A stretch of DNA of 64,000 nucleotides from Methanomassiliicoccales archaeon (GTDB lineage Archaea; Thermoplasmatota; Thermoplasmata; Methanomassiliicoccales; UBA472): the NCBI GenBank assembly GCA_013415865.1, contig CP058896.1, positions 1,680,316-1,744,315 of the forward strand, read 5' to 3'. The translations under genes and the position numbers were made by a program. Shown here piece by piece: positions 27,065-35,851 of this stretch. Every line of letters starts with the position of its first letter. Position 1 is the first letter of the stretch. The notes beneath the pieces were generated by a model that did no database searches, was not told where the DNA came from, and saw only the letters and a list, made by a program, of their open reading frames with translations.

Positions 27065-27673
27065 ATGGACATGATCGTGATATCTGGATTCTTAGGTTCA
27101 GGCAAGACAACGATGATACTCTCGACGATCGGAAAGGTCATCGAGACGACGAAAAAGAAGGTCGTCATAATCGTCAATGATTTTGGTAACATCGGAATAG
27201 ACGGCAAGGTGATGGAAAAATACGGGCTTTCGGTCACCGAGATGCCGAGCGGGTGCATATGTTGCACCCTGGGATCCGATTTTCTTGAAACCGTGAGGAC
27301 GGTAGCTGATAAGTTCTCACCAGACCTTGTCATCGTCGAGCCTACTGGGATCGCCGACCCATCGAACATTGTGGACACAATGAAATTATACAGGGGTCCT
27401 TTGGGCCGATTGAAGATATTCGTAGTGGTGGACGCGGTGAGGTTCCCAATGATAATGAAGGCATTGGCCAACCCCCTGAAGAACCAATTAAGGTCCGCAG
27501 ATGTGATCTTGATCAACAAGATCGATGAAGCCTCCGCGTCAGCCGTTGAGGAGGTGCGGAAGAACCTTGAAATGTTAGGATATAAGAAGGCAGTGATCCT
27601 GGCGTCCGCTACTGCAGGGACCAATCTGGAAGAAGTGGTTGAGGCGATGGTGATGCAAGATGATGGCCGATGA
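27065..27673 (+). CDS. COG0523-type G3E GTPase (CobW/metal chaperone family), short form
   Basis: The 202-residue GTPase has a P-loop GFLGSGKTT near 9-17, the family hallmark GCICC near 64-68 (a CxCC metal site), the switch text VEPTGIADP near 95 and the base-recognition NKID near 151. COG0523 proteins deliver Zn, Co, Ni or Fe to enzymes using GTP. The usual C-terminal CobW domain is absent; the protein ends soon after the G domain. A 143-residue gene overlaps its 3' end by 14 bases and may supply the missing part. It is not HypB, which lacks this GCICC motif. Confidence 0.87.
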   Translation: MDMIVISGFLGSGKTTMILSTIGKVIETTKKKVVIIVNDFGNIGIDGKVMEKYGLSVTEMPSGCICCTLGSDFLETVRTVADKFSPDLVIVEPTGIADPSNIVDTMKLYRGPLGRLKIFVVVDAVRFPMIMKALANPLKNQLRSADVILINKIDEASASAVEEVRKNLEMLGYKKAVILASATAGTNLEEVVEAMVMQDDGR

Positions 27674-28091
27674 TTTCTCTGCTCACGCAGCCGAGGTCAC
27701 CGTCGATTTTAGGAAAGAAGTCTTGCCAGATGAGATCAAGAGCCTTATTGAAAGATTGCTCAGCAAGATCGCAGATGACTGTGTAAAAGAAGGGACAAGG
27801 CTCATTGGTCACATCAAATGCGTCGCTGAGACCGGACCAGATACCTTCCTTGCGTGCAGCGTCGTCTCGCCTGATGCAAAACCAAGGTGCTCGGGCGGAT
27901 TGGATAAGCCATCAAAGGACCTCAGGTTGATAATAAATATACTCCAATATGGGCTTCCGAAGGAGGCCTTGGTCAAGATCGTCGAGAAGGAAGCCCCTAG
28001 GGCCTTTGGTCCTGATTCGAAGGTCGAGATATTGGACCTTTCCAAAAAGGGAGAAAGGTGTGAAAAGCCAAAGTTGATATCCATCGATTGA
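27660..28091 (+). CDS. partner protein of the COG0523 GTPase, unknown function
   Basis: I cannot name the family. The 143-residue protein has five cysteines, in DDCVKEG, HIKCVAE, LACSVVS, PRCSGG and ERCEKP. It looks like an alpha/beta domain of about 110 residues followed by a Lys-rich end. Its ATG at 27660 (or the next, 27663) lies inside the GTPase gene, so the two are translated together. A CobW C-terminal-like or metal-handling role fits the context, but is inferred from position only. Confidence 0.7.
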   Translation: MMADDFSAHAAEVTVDFRKEVLPDEIKSLIERLLSKIADDCVKEGTRLIGHIKCVAETGPDTFLACSVVSPDAKPRCSGGLDKPSKDLRLIINILQYGLPKEALVKIVEKEAPRAFGPDSKVEILDLSKKGERCEKPKLISID

Positions 28092-28102
28092 GGTGCGGCG
28101 TC

Positions 28103-30550
28103 TCATTCGGTCCTTTTCACCGTCTTTTTCTTAACTGTCTTAATTCCAGAGCCTTTCTTTTTGGATGCCACCTCATCTTTTTCCTTTCCTTTTACGATGG
28201 CCTTCTTCTTTGATGCCGCTTTCTTTAGGGACACGTCCTTCTTCGCCCCCCCATCATCTTCCTCTATATTGACCAACTTCGTGTCCAAGGTCTTCGGTCT
28301 CTTGTTCTCCTTGCAGTCCATATTTGGGCAGAACTTCCATCCTCCTTTCCCCTTCATGCTGAACAGAGGGGCATTGCAGATGGGGCATGTCTCCCCTGTG
28401 GGAATTATTGAGCCATATTGTGGCAGTGGATAGGTACGCTTACAATCAGGATATCCCGAGCACCCCAGGAACCTCTTCCCCGCCCTCGAATGCAACAATT
28501 TCAGGTCTTTTCCGCACTCAGGACACTTTCCAACTATGTCCATATCCTTGTTCGATTCGCATTCCGGGTCTATGCACACGACCTTCATAGGACTTCCACG
28601 TCGGATGACCTTGATCATCGGAAGTTTACATTTCTCGCATAGCTGTTGGGTAGGCTGGACCAGGGCCCCTGACGGTTTCCTGAACGTCCTTTCGCATGTT
28701 GGATAGTTCATACAACCTATGAACTCGGAGCCCTTTTTCGTCCTTATGACCCTCAGGTCGCCACCACAGTCCGGGCATTTACCAAGATTGTGCTGCTCGG
28801 CCAAGGCGGACCTTATATCATCACCGATCTCTTTCTTATGCCTCTCCATTATGTCGAGCACGTCCGAGAGCATATCCTGTGATTCTTCCACGACCTCTCC
28901 GACCGTCGTTTTACCATTTGCTATGTCATCCATGTCCTGCTCAAGATGCGCGGTCATCTTGCTCTCTGTTATGACCTTCGCATGTTTTTCCAAGGCTTCG
29001 ATGACCGCGATCCCGCTTTGGGTCGGGACCAGGTCATTCCCGGTCGCATACTTCCTGTCATACAGCTTTTGGATTATCTCATGCCTGGTGCTCTTTGTGC
29101 CCAGGCCCAACCGTTCCATCTCTTGGAGCAGGGTTCCTTGGGTATACCTTGTAGGAGGACGGGTCTCCTTCTGCTCTATGTTACAATTACAGACCTCCAC
29201 AGCGTCCCCGATCATCATGTCCGGTACGAGCGCCTCGCCTATCCTGATGTATGGATAGTATTTTCGCCAGCCGGGGTCGATCACACGATACCCTTTGACA
29301 TTGAATGGTTCCTTCTCCACCTCGATGACGACATCCTTTGTTTCAGACCTCGCGGGGGGAGCGACCGTGGCCAGGAACCTTCTTGCTATAAGCTCATAGA
29401 CCACCCATTTGTCCCCTTTGAGCTGTTTCTTGGTCGCAGGCTCGGTGGGGTAGATAGGCGGATGGTCGGTGGTCTCTATCTTGCCCCTTGATGCCCTGAT
29501 CTGGGACTGTTTGAGGAGCTCTTCCGCCTCTTCTCTCAGGTCTGATTCTTTAAGCTTTTCAAGGATGAACTTGAGCGAAAGGGAACGAGGATAGACGGTA
29601 TTGTCTGTCCTTGGGTAGGATATGAACCCAGAGGTATAGAGGTCTTCAGCTATCTTCATGGCAAGGCTTGCACCGATGCCTAGCTTGTTCGCCTCGGCCA
29701 AGAACATCGTCGTGTTGAACGGTGGTATGGGGTATTCTTCCTTGGTCTCAAGCTTATAACTTGTGACCGTCCCCTGCCTGGCGTCGTTGACCTTTCCAAA
29801 AACCTCCGTCGCCTCGTCCTCTTTCCAGAACGGATTCCCTGCGTGACCTCCCAAAAACTCTCCGTCCTTCCTGAAAGTGGCGGTCACGTTCCAATATGGT
29901 GTCGGGACAAAGTTCCTGATCTCCCGGTCCCTGTCCACGATAAGGCTCAACGTAGGGCTTTGCACCCTGCCGACGGACAGAAAATTATTGCCCATCTGTC
30001 CCGATGCGAGGGAAATGAACCTCGTCAGCGCGGCCCCCCAGGCAAGGTCCACGACCTGCCTGCACTCCGCTGATTCGGCAAGGCGATGGTCAGGTAATGT
30101 AAGCTCCTTGAATGCCTTCTCGATCTCTGCCTTTGTGAAGGCTGAGAACCTTGCCCGTTTGACATCCGACATGTCAAAATCCAAGAGCTTGACCGCCTCT
30201 AATCCGATCAGCTCCCCCTCCCTGTCAAAATCGGTCGCGATGATGATCTGGTCTACATCACCGGCGAGCTCCTTCATTGCATTTACGATGTTGCTGGCCG
30301 TGACACGTTTCTCAGGTTCGACATAGACGAGGGTCTTTGGGTCCACCTTGCTCCAATCGTTGAACTCTTCAGAATAATCGAGCTCTATCACATGCCCCCT
30401 CAAGCCCAGAACATAATACTGATCACCGTCCCGTTCAAACTCGAAGACCTGGACCCCATGCAGCTTCTTTCGCTTCATGGTGCCCCCTGATAAAATGAAA
30501 GCGATCCTGGCGGCAGCATCGGATTTCTCCGATATGATAAGCCTCTTCAT
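28103..30550 (-). CDS. topA: DNA topoisomerase I (type IA)
   Basis: TopA relaxes negatively supercoiled DNA by nicking one strand through a tyrosine. The TOPRIM parts are LIISEKSDAA at the start and ATDFDREGELIG near 104; the catalytic tyrosine is in FISYPRTDN near 308. Four zinc fingers follow from about 600 (CPDCGGDL..., CEKCKLPM..., CPECGKDL..., CPICNAPL...). The C-terminus is rich in Lys (KKAASKKKAIVKGK), probably for DNA binding. At 815 residues it is long because of the fingers and tail. It is convergent with the COG0523 pair and its start faces NikR. Confidence 0.95.
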   Translation of the reverse strand: MKRLIISEKSDAAARIAFILSGGTMKRKKLHGVQVFEFERDGDQYYVLGLRGHVIELDYSEEFNDWSKVDPKTLVYVEPEKRVTASNIVNAMKELAGDVDQIIIATDFDREGELIGLEAVKLLDFDMSDVKRARFSAFTKAEIEKAFKELTLPDHRLAESAECRQVVDLAWGAALTRFISLASGQMGNNFLSVGRVQSPTLSLIVDRDREIRNFVPTPYWNVTATFRKDGEFLGGHAGNPFWKEDEATEVFGKVNDARQGTVTSYKLETKEEYPIPPFNTTMFLAEANKLGIGASLAMKIAEDLYTSGFISYPRTDNTVYPRSLSLKFILEKLKESDLREEAEELLKQSQIRASRGKIETTDHPPIYPTEPATKKQLKGDKWVVYELIARRFLATVAPPARSETKDVVIEVEKEPFNVKGYRVIDPGWRKYYPYIRIGEALVPDMMIGDAVEVCNCNIEQKETRPPTRYTQGTLLQEMERLGLGTKSTRHEIIQKLYDRKYATGNDLVPTQSGIAVIEALEKHAKVITESKMTAHLEQDMDDIANGKTTVGEVVEESQDMLSDVLDIMERHKKEIGDDIRSALAEQHNLGKCPDCGGDLRVIRTKKGSEFIGCMNYPTCERTFRKPSGALVQPTQQLCEKCKLPMIKVIRRGSPMKVVCIDPECESNKDMDIVGKCPECGKDLKLLHSRAGKRFLGCSGYPDCKRTYPLPQYGSIIPTGETCPICNAPLFSMKGKGGWKFCPNMDCKENKRPKTLDTKLVNIEEDDGGAKKDVSLKKAASKKKAIVKGKEKDEVASKKKGSGIKTVKKKTVKRTE

Positions 30551-30593
30551 CGGTCTCGCTTCAAGAGTTTTCGTTTATTTAACGGATTGGGAT

Positions 30594-31082
30594 TCAATCA
30601 TCGTGATGTGTATGGATGCCCTCGTGATCATGGACGTCCTCGAAATGGCGATGCTCCGTGATCTCCCCAGAAAGCATCACAGGTATTCCATTTTGGACAC
30701 CCCTTACGCTTCCCAACGTGTCGGCCAATCGCTTAATGTCCCTGACCTTCCCAGAGACTATCAAGACCTCTAGGCACCGCTCCAGGTCCAGATGAATATG
30801 GATTGATGACGAAATGAGGTTGTGGTTTTGATGCTGGATGTCTGTCAATTTTTCTTTTACATCTCCCTTGTGATGATTATATATAAGGGTGATGGTCCCA
30901 CAGACATTCGCATCTTCATCCTGGACCACCCTGTCGGTCAACGCATCCCTGATGAGGTCCCTGATCGCCTCGGACCTGGTACCATAACCTTTCTTCTCGA
31001 TCATCTCATCGAACAAGCTTAGTAGATCCGGCTCGATCGAAACGCCTATCCGGGTTACGTTGTCCATCAGATGCGAATCCAC
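30594..31082 (-). CDS. nikR: nickel-responsive regulator NikR
   Basis: The N-terminus is a ribbon-helix-helix (TRIGVSIEPDLLSLFDEMIEKKGYGTRSEAIRDLIRDAL, about 10-48). The nickel-binding ACT-like domain follows, with the ligands in HQNH near 84-87, HIHLD near 95-99 and C near 104. The C-terminal tail adds six or more histidines (HRHFEDVHDHEGIHTHHDD), which is longer and richer than in E. coli NikR and may store or buffer nickel. NikR represses nickel uptake genes. In this window hypA-hypD at 34 kb are other nickel genes. There is no nik transporter here. Confidence 0.9.
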   Translation of the reverse strand: MDSHLMDNVTRIGVSIEPDLLSLFDEMIEKKGYGTRSEAIRDLIRDALTDRVVQDEDANVCGTITLIYNHHKGDVKEKLTDIQHQNHNLISSSIHIHLDLERCLEVLIVSGKVRDIKRLADTLGSVRGVQNGIPVMLSGEITEHRHFEDVHDHEGIHTHHDD

Positions 31083-31129
31083 ATCTCAATGAGATAACAC
31101 TTTCTAGCCCGTCAAAGTATGATTGTGGT

Positions 31130-31954
31130 TTGAACATCCTTATTAGCGGGTCACACCAATTACTGGCCGTGAATCATATAGAAAAGATTCTGGTCGCCCT
31201 GGACGAATCTGTGCGGAAGATGCTGGGAGGAAGGGATGTCGGCGTCTTGTTCTCTGGAGGGATCGACAGTTGCGTCATAGCCGTCCTTGCCAACAGATGC
31301 TCTAAAGCATCGCTTTACACGGTCGGGATGGAAGGGTCTTATGACCTCAAGGTCGCTGAATCGACGGCCAATCGCCTGGACATGGAATGGAAGGGCATAG
31401 TGCTATGTGAAGATGATGTGGTCAAGGCCATCAAGCTCTTAAAAGGGATGGTCAAGGACATCGGTCCTTTGACCATCTCATTTGAGGTCCCGTTGCTCAT
31501 GGTGGCCACGACGGCCAAGGAAGGCATTTTGACCAGCGGTCAGGGGGCCGACGAACTTTTTGGGGGATACGACCGATATGTGAGGATGGACCGTGGTCTG
31601 CTCCGCGAAGAGATGCGCAGGGACATAGCTGCGCTCATCGAGCACGGGTCGCCAATGGAAAAGGCGATCGCCTCTAAGTTTGGAAAGGACCTGCGCCATC
31701 CCTTCCTCGACCCATCCGTCGTCGAGGCCTCCTCAGATCTGCCAATGGACCTTGTTATCCATGGTGGTGAAAGGAAGGTCGCGCTCAGGCATGTTGCAAG
31801 GTCGCTGGGCTTGATCGAAGAGGCCGATAGGAAGAAGAAGGCGGCCCAATACGGTTCGGGTGTGATGAAGGTCATGAGGTCCATGGCAAAGAGACAAGGG
31901 ATGGACCTAAGGACATGGGTCGAAAGGACCGACCCTGATGCGTTGAGAGGATGA
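31130..31954 (+). CDS. asparagine synthase-like ATP-pyrophosphatase without glutaminase domain
   Basis: The protein of about 274 residues is only the C-terminal synthase half of AsnB: P-loop FSGGIDSCVIAVLA near 43 and SGQGADELFGGYDRY near 142. The N-terminal Cys-nucleophile glutaminase is absent, so it must use ammonia or another nucleophile, or make something other than asparagine. The start is uncertain: TTG at 31130, or GTG at 31169, which lies about 26 bases from an AT-rich box. folC follows after four bases. That context suggests an ATP-dependent amide or ligase step in cofactor or nucleotide metabolism. Confidence 0.75.
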   Translation: MNILISGSHQLLAVNHIEKILVALDESVRKMLGGRDVGVLFSGGIDSCVIAVLANRCSKASLYTVGMEGSYDLKVAESTANRLDMEWKGIVLCEDDVVKAIKLLKGMVKDIGPLTISFEVPLLMVATTAKEGILTSGQGADELFGGYDRYVRMDRGLLREEMRRDIAALIEHGSPMEKAIASKFGKDLRHPFLDPSVVEASSDLPMDLVIHGGERKVALRHVARSLGLIEEADRKKKAAQYGSGVMKVMRSMAKRQGMDLRTWVERTDPDALRG

Positions 31955-31958
31955 CAGG

Positions 31959-33248
31959 ATGAGCTATGAAGAAACGATCGAATGGCTTTTTTCATTGGAG
32001 AACATGGGAATAAAGCTCGGGCTCGAAAGGATGAGAGAGGTCCTCACAGCGCTGGGCAACCCTGAGAGGTCTTTCAGATGTGTACATATAGCTGGCACGA
32101 ATGGGAAAGGTTCTGTCTGCGCCATGTTGGACTCGATATTCAGGGAGACGGGTCTGATAACCGGTCTTTACACGTCCCCTCATCTCGTGGACTTTTGTGA
32201 AAGGATCAAAGTGCAAGGTGAGATGATAAAAAGGGAAGAGGTCGCTGAGCTGGTCAAGGTGGTGAGGGAGACCATCGAAAGACCGGATTTCCCAAAAGGA
32301 AGGAGACTCACATTCTTCGAGGTCACTACGGCGGTCGCCTTTCTATATTTCAGAAAAAAAGGGGTCCAGATGGCGGTCCTAGAGGTCGGGATGGGGGGAA
32401 GATTGGATGCGACCAATGTGGTCAATCCTGATTGTACCGTGATCACTCGGATAAGCTTGGAGCACACCCATTTCCTTGGGGACACGTTGGCCAAGATTGC
32501 CTATGAGAAGGCCGGTATAATTAAAGAAGGGGTAACGGTCATCACGGCAGAGGAGGACGAAACAGCCCTCAGGGTGATCGATGCGATAGCGAGGGACCGC
32601 TCCGCCCCCCTGCTCGTCGCTGGAAGGGACATCGATTTCAAATTGATCGGCAAAGGATGGGAAGGTATAGAGGTGAAGCTTGGCTCCTTAGATAAGACCG
32701 TAAAGGTCCCGTTGATCGGAGGTTTCCAAGCGAGCAATGTCGCGATGGCCTGTGAGTGCGCCATTGAGGCCCTGTCAAAGGTCGGCCGGATAGATGAGAT
32801 AGCGATAGTAAAAGGATTGTCAAAGGTACAATGGCCGGGCAGGATCGAGGTCGCCTCATGGTCCCCGAGGGTGATATTCGACGTGAGCCATACCCCGGAC
32901 GGGGCGAAGGTCGTAGCCGATGAGCTTAAGGAGCTCCATAAAGGAGGATGGGTGTTGGTCATCGGTGTCCTGAACGACAAGGACCTTGAAGGGATCTGCA
33001 AGACCTTTGGAAGCTTGGCCACGAAGGCGGTGGCCACATCTCCGAGGACAAAAAGGGCTTATCCGGCCGATACGGTCGCAAGGGAACTGTTGAACTATTG
33101 CGACGAGGTGACCATCGAGAGCGATGTGGGGGCAGCAATAGAGAGGGCATTGATGATCCGAGAGCCAGAACAGGCGGTGCTCGTCACAGGTTCGCTATAT
33201 GTGGTCGGGGAGGCTAAGGAGTGGTTGGAGAAACAGCGGCAAAAATAA
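31959..33248 (+). CDS. folC: folylpolyglutamate synthase/dihydrofolate synthase family protein
   Basis: The 429-residue Mur-ligase-like protein has an ATP-binding GTNGKGSV loop (IAGTNGKGSVCAML, near 44-57), the Mg2+/folate region (LYTSPHLVDFCERI), VGMGGRLDATNV near 145, the HTHFLGDTL text near 172, and FDVSHTPDG near 308. It adds glutamates to a folate-like pterin or makes dihydrofolate from dihydropteroate. Its presence suggests that tetrahydrofolate is made here. It starts four bases after the AsnB-like gene and overlaps nth by 28 bases. Confidence 0.88.
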   Translation: MSYEETIEWLFSLENMGIKLGLERMREVLTALGNPERSFRCVHIAGTNGKGSVCAMLDSIFRETGLITGLYTSPHLVDFCERIKVQGEMIKREEVAELVKVVRETIERPDFPKGRRLTFFEVTTAVAFLYFRKKGVQMAVLEVGMGGRLDATNVVNPDCTVITRISLEHTHFLGDTLAKIAYEKAGIIKEGVTVITAEEDETALRVIDAIARDRSAPLLVAGRDIDFKLIGKGWEGIEVKLGSLDKTVKVPLIGGFQASNVAMACECAIEALSKVGRIDEIAIVKGLSKVQWPGRIEVASWSPRVIFDVSHTPDGAKVVADELKELHKGGWVLVIGVLNDKDLEGICKTFGSLATKAVATSPRTKRAYPADTVARELLNYCDEVTIESDVGAAIERALMIREPEQAVLVTGSLYVVGEAKEWLEKQRQK

Positions 33249-33898
33249 GGTCGGACCTCAAATTGATCGAGAAGGACATCGAAGGCGGGGCATTTCCTGG
33301 TACCGACGGGATCCATGACCCTGAATGGCCAATGGACCCTTTCCATGTGCTGATAGCGACCGTCCTCTCACATCGGACGAAGGACATCAATACCTATCGG
33401 GCCGCGAAGCAGCTTTTCTCAAGGTTCGATGGGCCGAAGGAAATAGCTGAGGCGGATATCAGCACAATCGAGGAGCTTGTGCGCCCCTCAGGGTTCTATA
33501 AGGTCAAGGCAAGAGGGATCAAGAGCATATGCATCGAGCTTGTCAAGAGGTTCGACGGTCAGGTACCGAGCAGTATGGAGGACCTTTTGACATTACCTAT
33601 GGTCGGAAGAAAGACGGCCAATTGTGTATTATCTTACGGGTTCGGTCAGGACGGGCTATGTGTGGATATTCACGTTCATCGCATTTCGAACAGGTTAGGA
33701 TGGGTAAGGACAGAACATCCTGATGAGACCGAGATGGAGCTTAAGCGCATCGTCCCTAGGCCGCTCTGGTGTGATATCAACAGCGCTCTTGTCCGGTTTG
33801 GCCAAAAAACATGTCTTCCACGGAACCCCAAATGTTCAGGATGTATGCTGGTCAGGGGTTGTGAACACGGCCGCAAAGTGATGGGCCTGAACGATTAA
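33221..33898 (+). CDS. nth: endonuclease III, DNA glycosylase/AP lyase
   Basis: Nth removes oxidised pyrimidines and cuts at the resulting abasic site. The helix-hairpin-helix LPMVGRKTANCVL near 127 contains the catalytic lysine, the essential aspartate lies in CVDIHVHRI, and the 4Fe-4S cluster is bound by C-x6-C-x2-C-x5-C (CLPRNPKC...C...C). Start is GTG at 33221, inside folC; a TTG at 33263, just after the folC stop, is also possible. The 225 residues are in the normal range. It is convergent with a small zinc protein gene. Confidence 0.92.
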   Translation: MVGETAAKIRSDLKLIEKDIEGGAFPGTDGIHDPEWPMDPFHVLIATVLSHRTKDINTYRAAKQLFSRFDGPKEIAEADISTIEELVRPSGFYKVKARGIKSICIELVKRFDGQVPSSMEDLLTLPMVGRKTANCVLSYGFGQDGLCVDIHVHRISNRLGWVRTEHPDETEMELKRIVPRPLWCDINSALVRFGQKTCLPRNPKCSGCMLVRGCEHGRKVMGLND

Positions 33899-34185
33899 AC
33901 GCCAAGCGTCTCGTCGACCTTCTTGCTCATCTCTTTTCCTATCTGGATCTCCGCCTCCCAATGTGGCAATGTGTCCAATACCTCCTTTAGCTCCCTGAGG
34001 CAATCGATACAGAACCATTTGTTCCCTATCGGCTTCATCGGTTTTTTCACATATCCGATGGTCCCGCACAGAGCACAGACATGCATTTTTTTTGTGCAAT
34101 GCTCTGCATAGGCGTCCAACTTTTTACCTTCCAAGATGGACTCTAGCGTCCTCTCGCTACGGTCCTTACCTTCATCTGCGTTCAT
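33895..34185 (-). CDS. small zinc-ribbon protein, unknown function
   Basis: The 96-residue protein has one clear zinc-binding pair of CxxC motifs: CALCGTIGYV near 37-40 and CIDCLREL near 59-62. It has charged helices on both sides (SERTLESILEGKKLDAYAEHC... and ...WEAEIQIGKEMSKKVDETL). Nothing in it or beside it shows the role. It overlaps the convergent nth end by four bases and is divergent from hypA. Confidence 0.65.
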   Translation of the reverse strand: MNADEGKDRSERTLESILEGKKLDAYAEHCTKKMHVCALCGTIGYVKKPMKPIGNKWFCIDCLRELKEVLDTLPHWEAEIQIGKEMSKKVDETLGV

Positions 34186-34278
34186 GCAAGGTCATCACGT
34201 TATGTTCACCTGGATATTTGTTCCTTATCAAAGAGATCAAAGAATTTCACCGGTCTCTTCGGCCTTTCTGCGATAGAT

Positions 34279-34287
34279 AATATATAT
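34279..34287 (+). promoter_or_regulatory. TATA box of hypA (leaderless)
   Basis: AATATATAT at 34279-34287 predicts initiation at about 34309, which is the A of the correct hypA ATG. The upstream in-frame codon at 34294 would not be in the message. Confidence 0.5.
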
Positions 34288-34308
34288 GGACCTGTGATTG
34301 CTCTTCGA

Positions 34309-34683
34309 ATGCACGAAGTTTCGGTCATGGCCAGCATTCTCGAGGGCGTAAGGAAGGAGCTTGAATCTCATGAATACGACAAGGTCGAAGAGCTGGTCCT
34401 TGTCGTAGGGGAGCTAACATATCTTGGGAGGGAACAGTTGGAGTTCGCCTATGAGGTACTTACCCGAGGCACGGACCTGGAGGGGTCCCTGCTCGTTATA
34501 AATGATGAGCCGGTCGAGGTCAAATGCGGATCCTGCGGTTATTCAGGTCCAGTAGAACATCTTTCCGACGATTCATTTCATGTGAGCGTCCCCAAGCTTT
34601 CCTGTCCTAGATGTGGCTCCAATGTGGAGGTTCTGAAAGGGAAGAGCTGCAGGGTGACCTCGGTCAAGGTGGTGAGCGACTGA
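34309..34683 (+). CDS. hypA: hydrogenase nickel incorporation protein HypA
   Basis: HypA hands nickel to [NiFe]-hydrogenase maturation. Nickel is bound by the N-terminus MHE, which is exactly what the ATG at 34309 gives; a longer frame from 34294 would bury it. The zinc site has two CxxC pairs (CGSCG near 70 and CPRCG near 105). The 124 residues are typical. The message is probably leaderless. The stop overlaps the hypD start in the sequence TGATG (34681-34685). Confidence 0.93.
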   Translation: MHEVSVMASILEGVRKELESHEYDKVEELVLVVGELTYLGREQLEFAYEVLTRGTDLEGSLLVINDEPVEVKCGSCGYSGPVEHLSDDSFHVSVPKLSCPRCGSNVEVLKGKSCRVTSVKVVSD

Positions 34684-35750
34684 TGTTCAGGTTCAGGGAA
34701 GAGGCGACGGCTCAAAAGATCATCGAGGCCATAAGGGCGATGAAGGTCGATCTCAGCATCATGCATGTATGTGGCACGCACCAGGACACTCTGGTGAAGT
34801 TCGGTCTCGAGGAGATGCTCAAGGAGGTCGGGATCACGATAAGGCAGGGACCTGGTTGTCCTGTGTGCGTCACCACCACGAAAGAGATCGTCGAGGCGAT
34901 CACTCTGGCAAGGAGCGGAGTGACGATAACCGTCTTCGGTGACATGCTCACCGTGCCCACCCCGATAGGGTCGTTGGCAGATGCCAAGGCCGAAGGTGCC
35001 GACGTCAGGGTCGTTTACTCTTCGAGCGACGCGGTGAAGGTGGCCGAAGAGGTTGAAAAGGTCGTTTTCATGGCCATCGGTTTTGAGACGACCAGCCCCA
35101 CCACCGCGGCGGTCCTTCTGGACAGCCCTCCTGAGAACTTCAGCGTGCTGAGCTGTCATCGCATACTGCCACCGGCCCTTGATGCCTTGTTCACTATGGG
35201 CGAGGTCCGTATAGACGGGCTCATCCAGCCCGGCCACGTGGCCACGATCATCGGCATCGGGCCCTTCAAGAGGTTCTCAAGGGAGCTGAAAGTGCCCCAG
35301 GTCATAGGGGGGTTCGAACCTTTGGACCTCATGGTGACGGTCTACATGATCGCCAAGCAGCATGTGGAAGGTAGGGCCGAGGTGGAGAATGAGTATACGA
35401 GGGTCGTTAGACCTGAAGGAAATCCAACAGCGATCAAGATGCTGGACGAGGTCTTTTATCCCGTTGACCGAAATTGGAGAGGGTTCCCAGTCATACCGAA
35501 GAGCGCTCTAGAGCTGAGACCTGAGTTCGCATCTCACGACGCAAGAAAGGTATACGAGGATGTATTGGCCAAGGCCCCTGTGGTAAAGGAAGATATGGGC
35601 GGCTGCCGTTGCGGCGAGGTCCTCAGAGGGCTCATCATGTCAAAGGAATGCCCGGCGTTCGGTAGAGGCTGCTCGCCAAAGCGGCCGATGGGGCCCTGCA
35701 TGGTCAGCAGGGAAGGCAGCTGTAACATATCCTATAGATATAGACAATGA
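34683..35750 (+). CDS. hypD: hydrogenase formation protein HypD
   Basis: HypD carries an Fe-S cluster and forms a complex with HypC to add CN and CO ligands to the iron of [NiFe]-hydrogenases. Family motifs are IMHVCGTHQDTL near 23, GPGCPVCVTT near 57, a central GFETTSPTT, and the C-terminal cysteines of CRCGEVLRG, KECPAFGRGCSP and GPCMVSREGSC. I use the ATG at 34683 (355 residues), which overlaps the hypA stop; frame upstream of it lies inside hypA. HypB, C, E and F are not in the window, so the hyp set is dispersed. Confidence 0.95.
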   Translation: MFRFREEATAQKIIEAIRAMKVDLSIMHVCGTHQDTLVKFGLEEMLKEVGITIRQGPGCPVCVTTTKEIVEAITLARSGVTITVFGDMLTVPTPIGSLADAKAEGADVRVVYSSSDAVKVAEEVEKVVFMAIGFETTSPTTAAVLLDSPPENFSVLSCHRILPPALDALFTMGEVRIDGLIQPGHVATIIGIGPFKRFSRELKVPQVIGGFEPLDLMVTVYMIAKQHVEGRAEVENEYTRVVRPEGNPTAIKMLDEVFYPVDRNWRGFPVIPKSALELRPEFASHDARKVYEDVLAKAPVVKEDMGGCRCGEVLRGLIMSKECPAFGRGCSPKRPMGPCMVSREGSCNISYRYRQ

Positions 35751-35851
35751 TGCATCTACAGAACTGCAAGATATTACACTAGCGCGTCTATCAGGTTAAT
35801 ATTTATCACCGGGAGGCTTTACTCCTCCGGACCATTTCTGAAGGTGGAAGA

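Noticed and set aside
27065..27673. HypB assignment for the G3E GTPase
   Set aside because: The GCICC motif and the GFLGSGKTT start are those of COG0523; HypB has a different P-loop context and no such motif.
32501..33037. Long minus-strand frame opposite folC
   Set aside because: It is antisense to well-conserved folC sequence and has no recognisable domain or ribosome site.
34611..34682. Upstream extension of HypD
   Set aside because: It lies inside hypA in another frame; the ATG at 34683 overlaps the hypA stop and fits the family.
35290..35330. TTCGAA-containing sequence as part of a tRNA
   Set aside because: It lies within hypD coding sequence and no acceptor or anticodon arms can be drawn.
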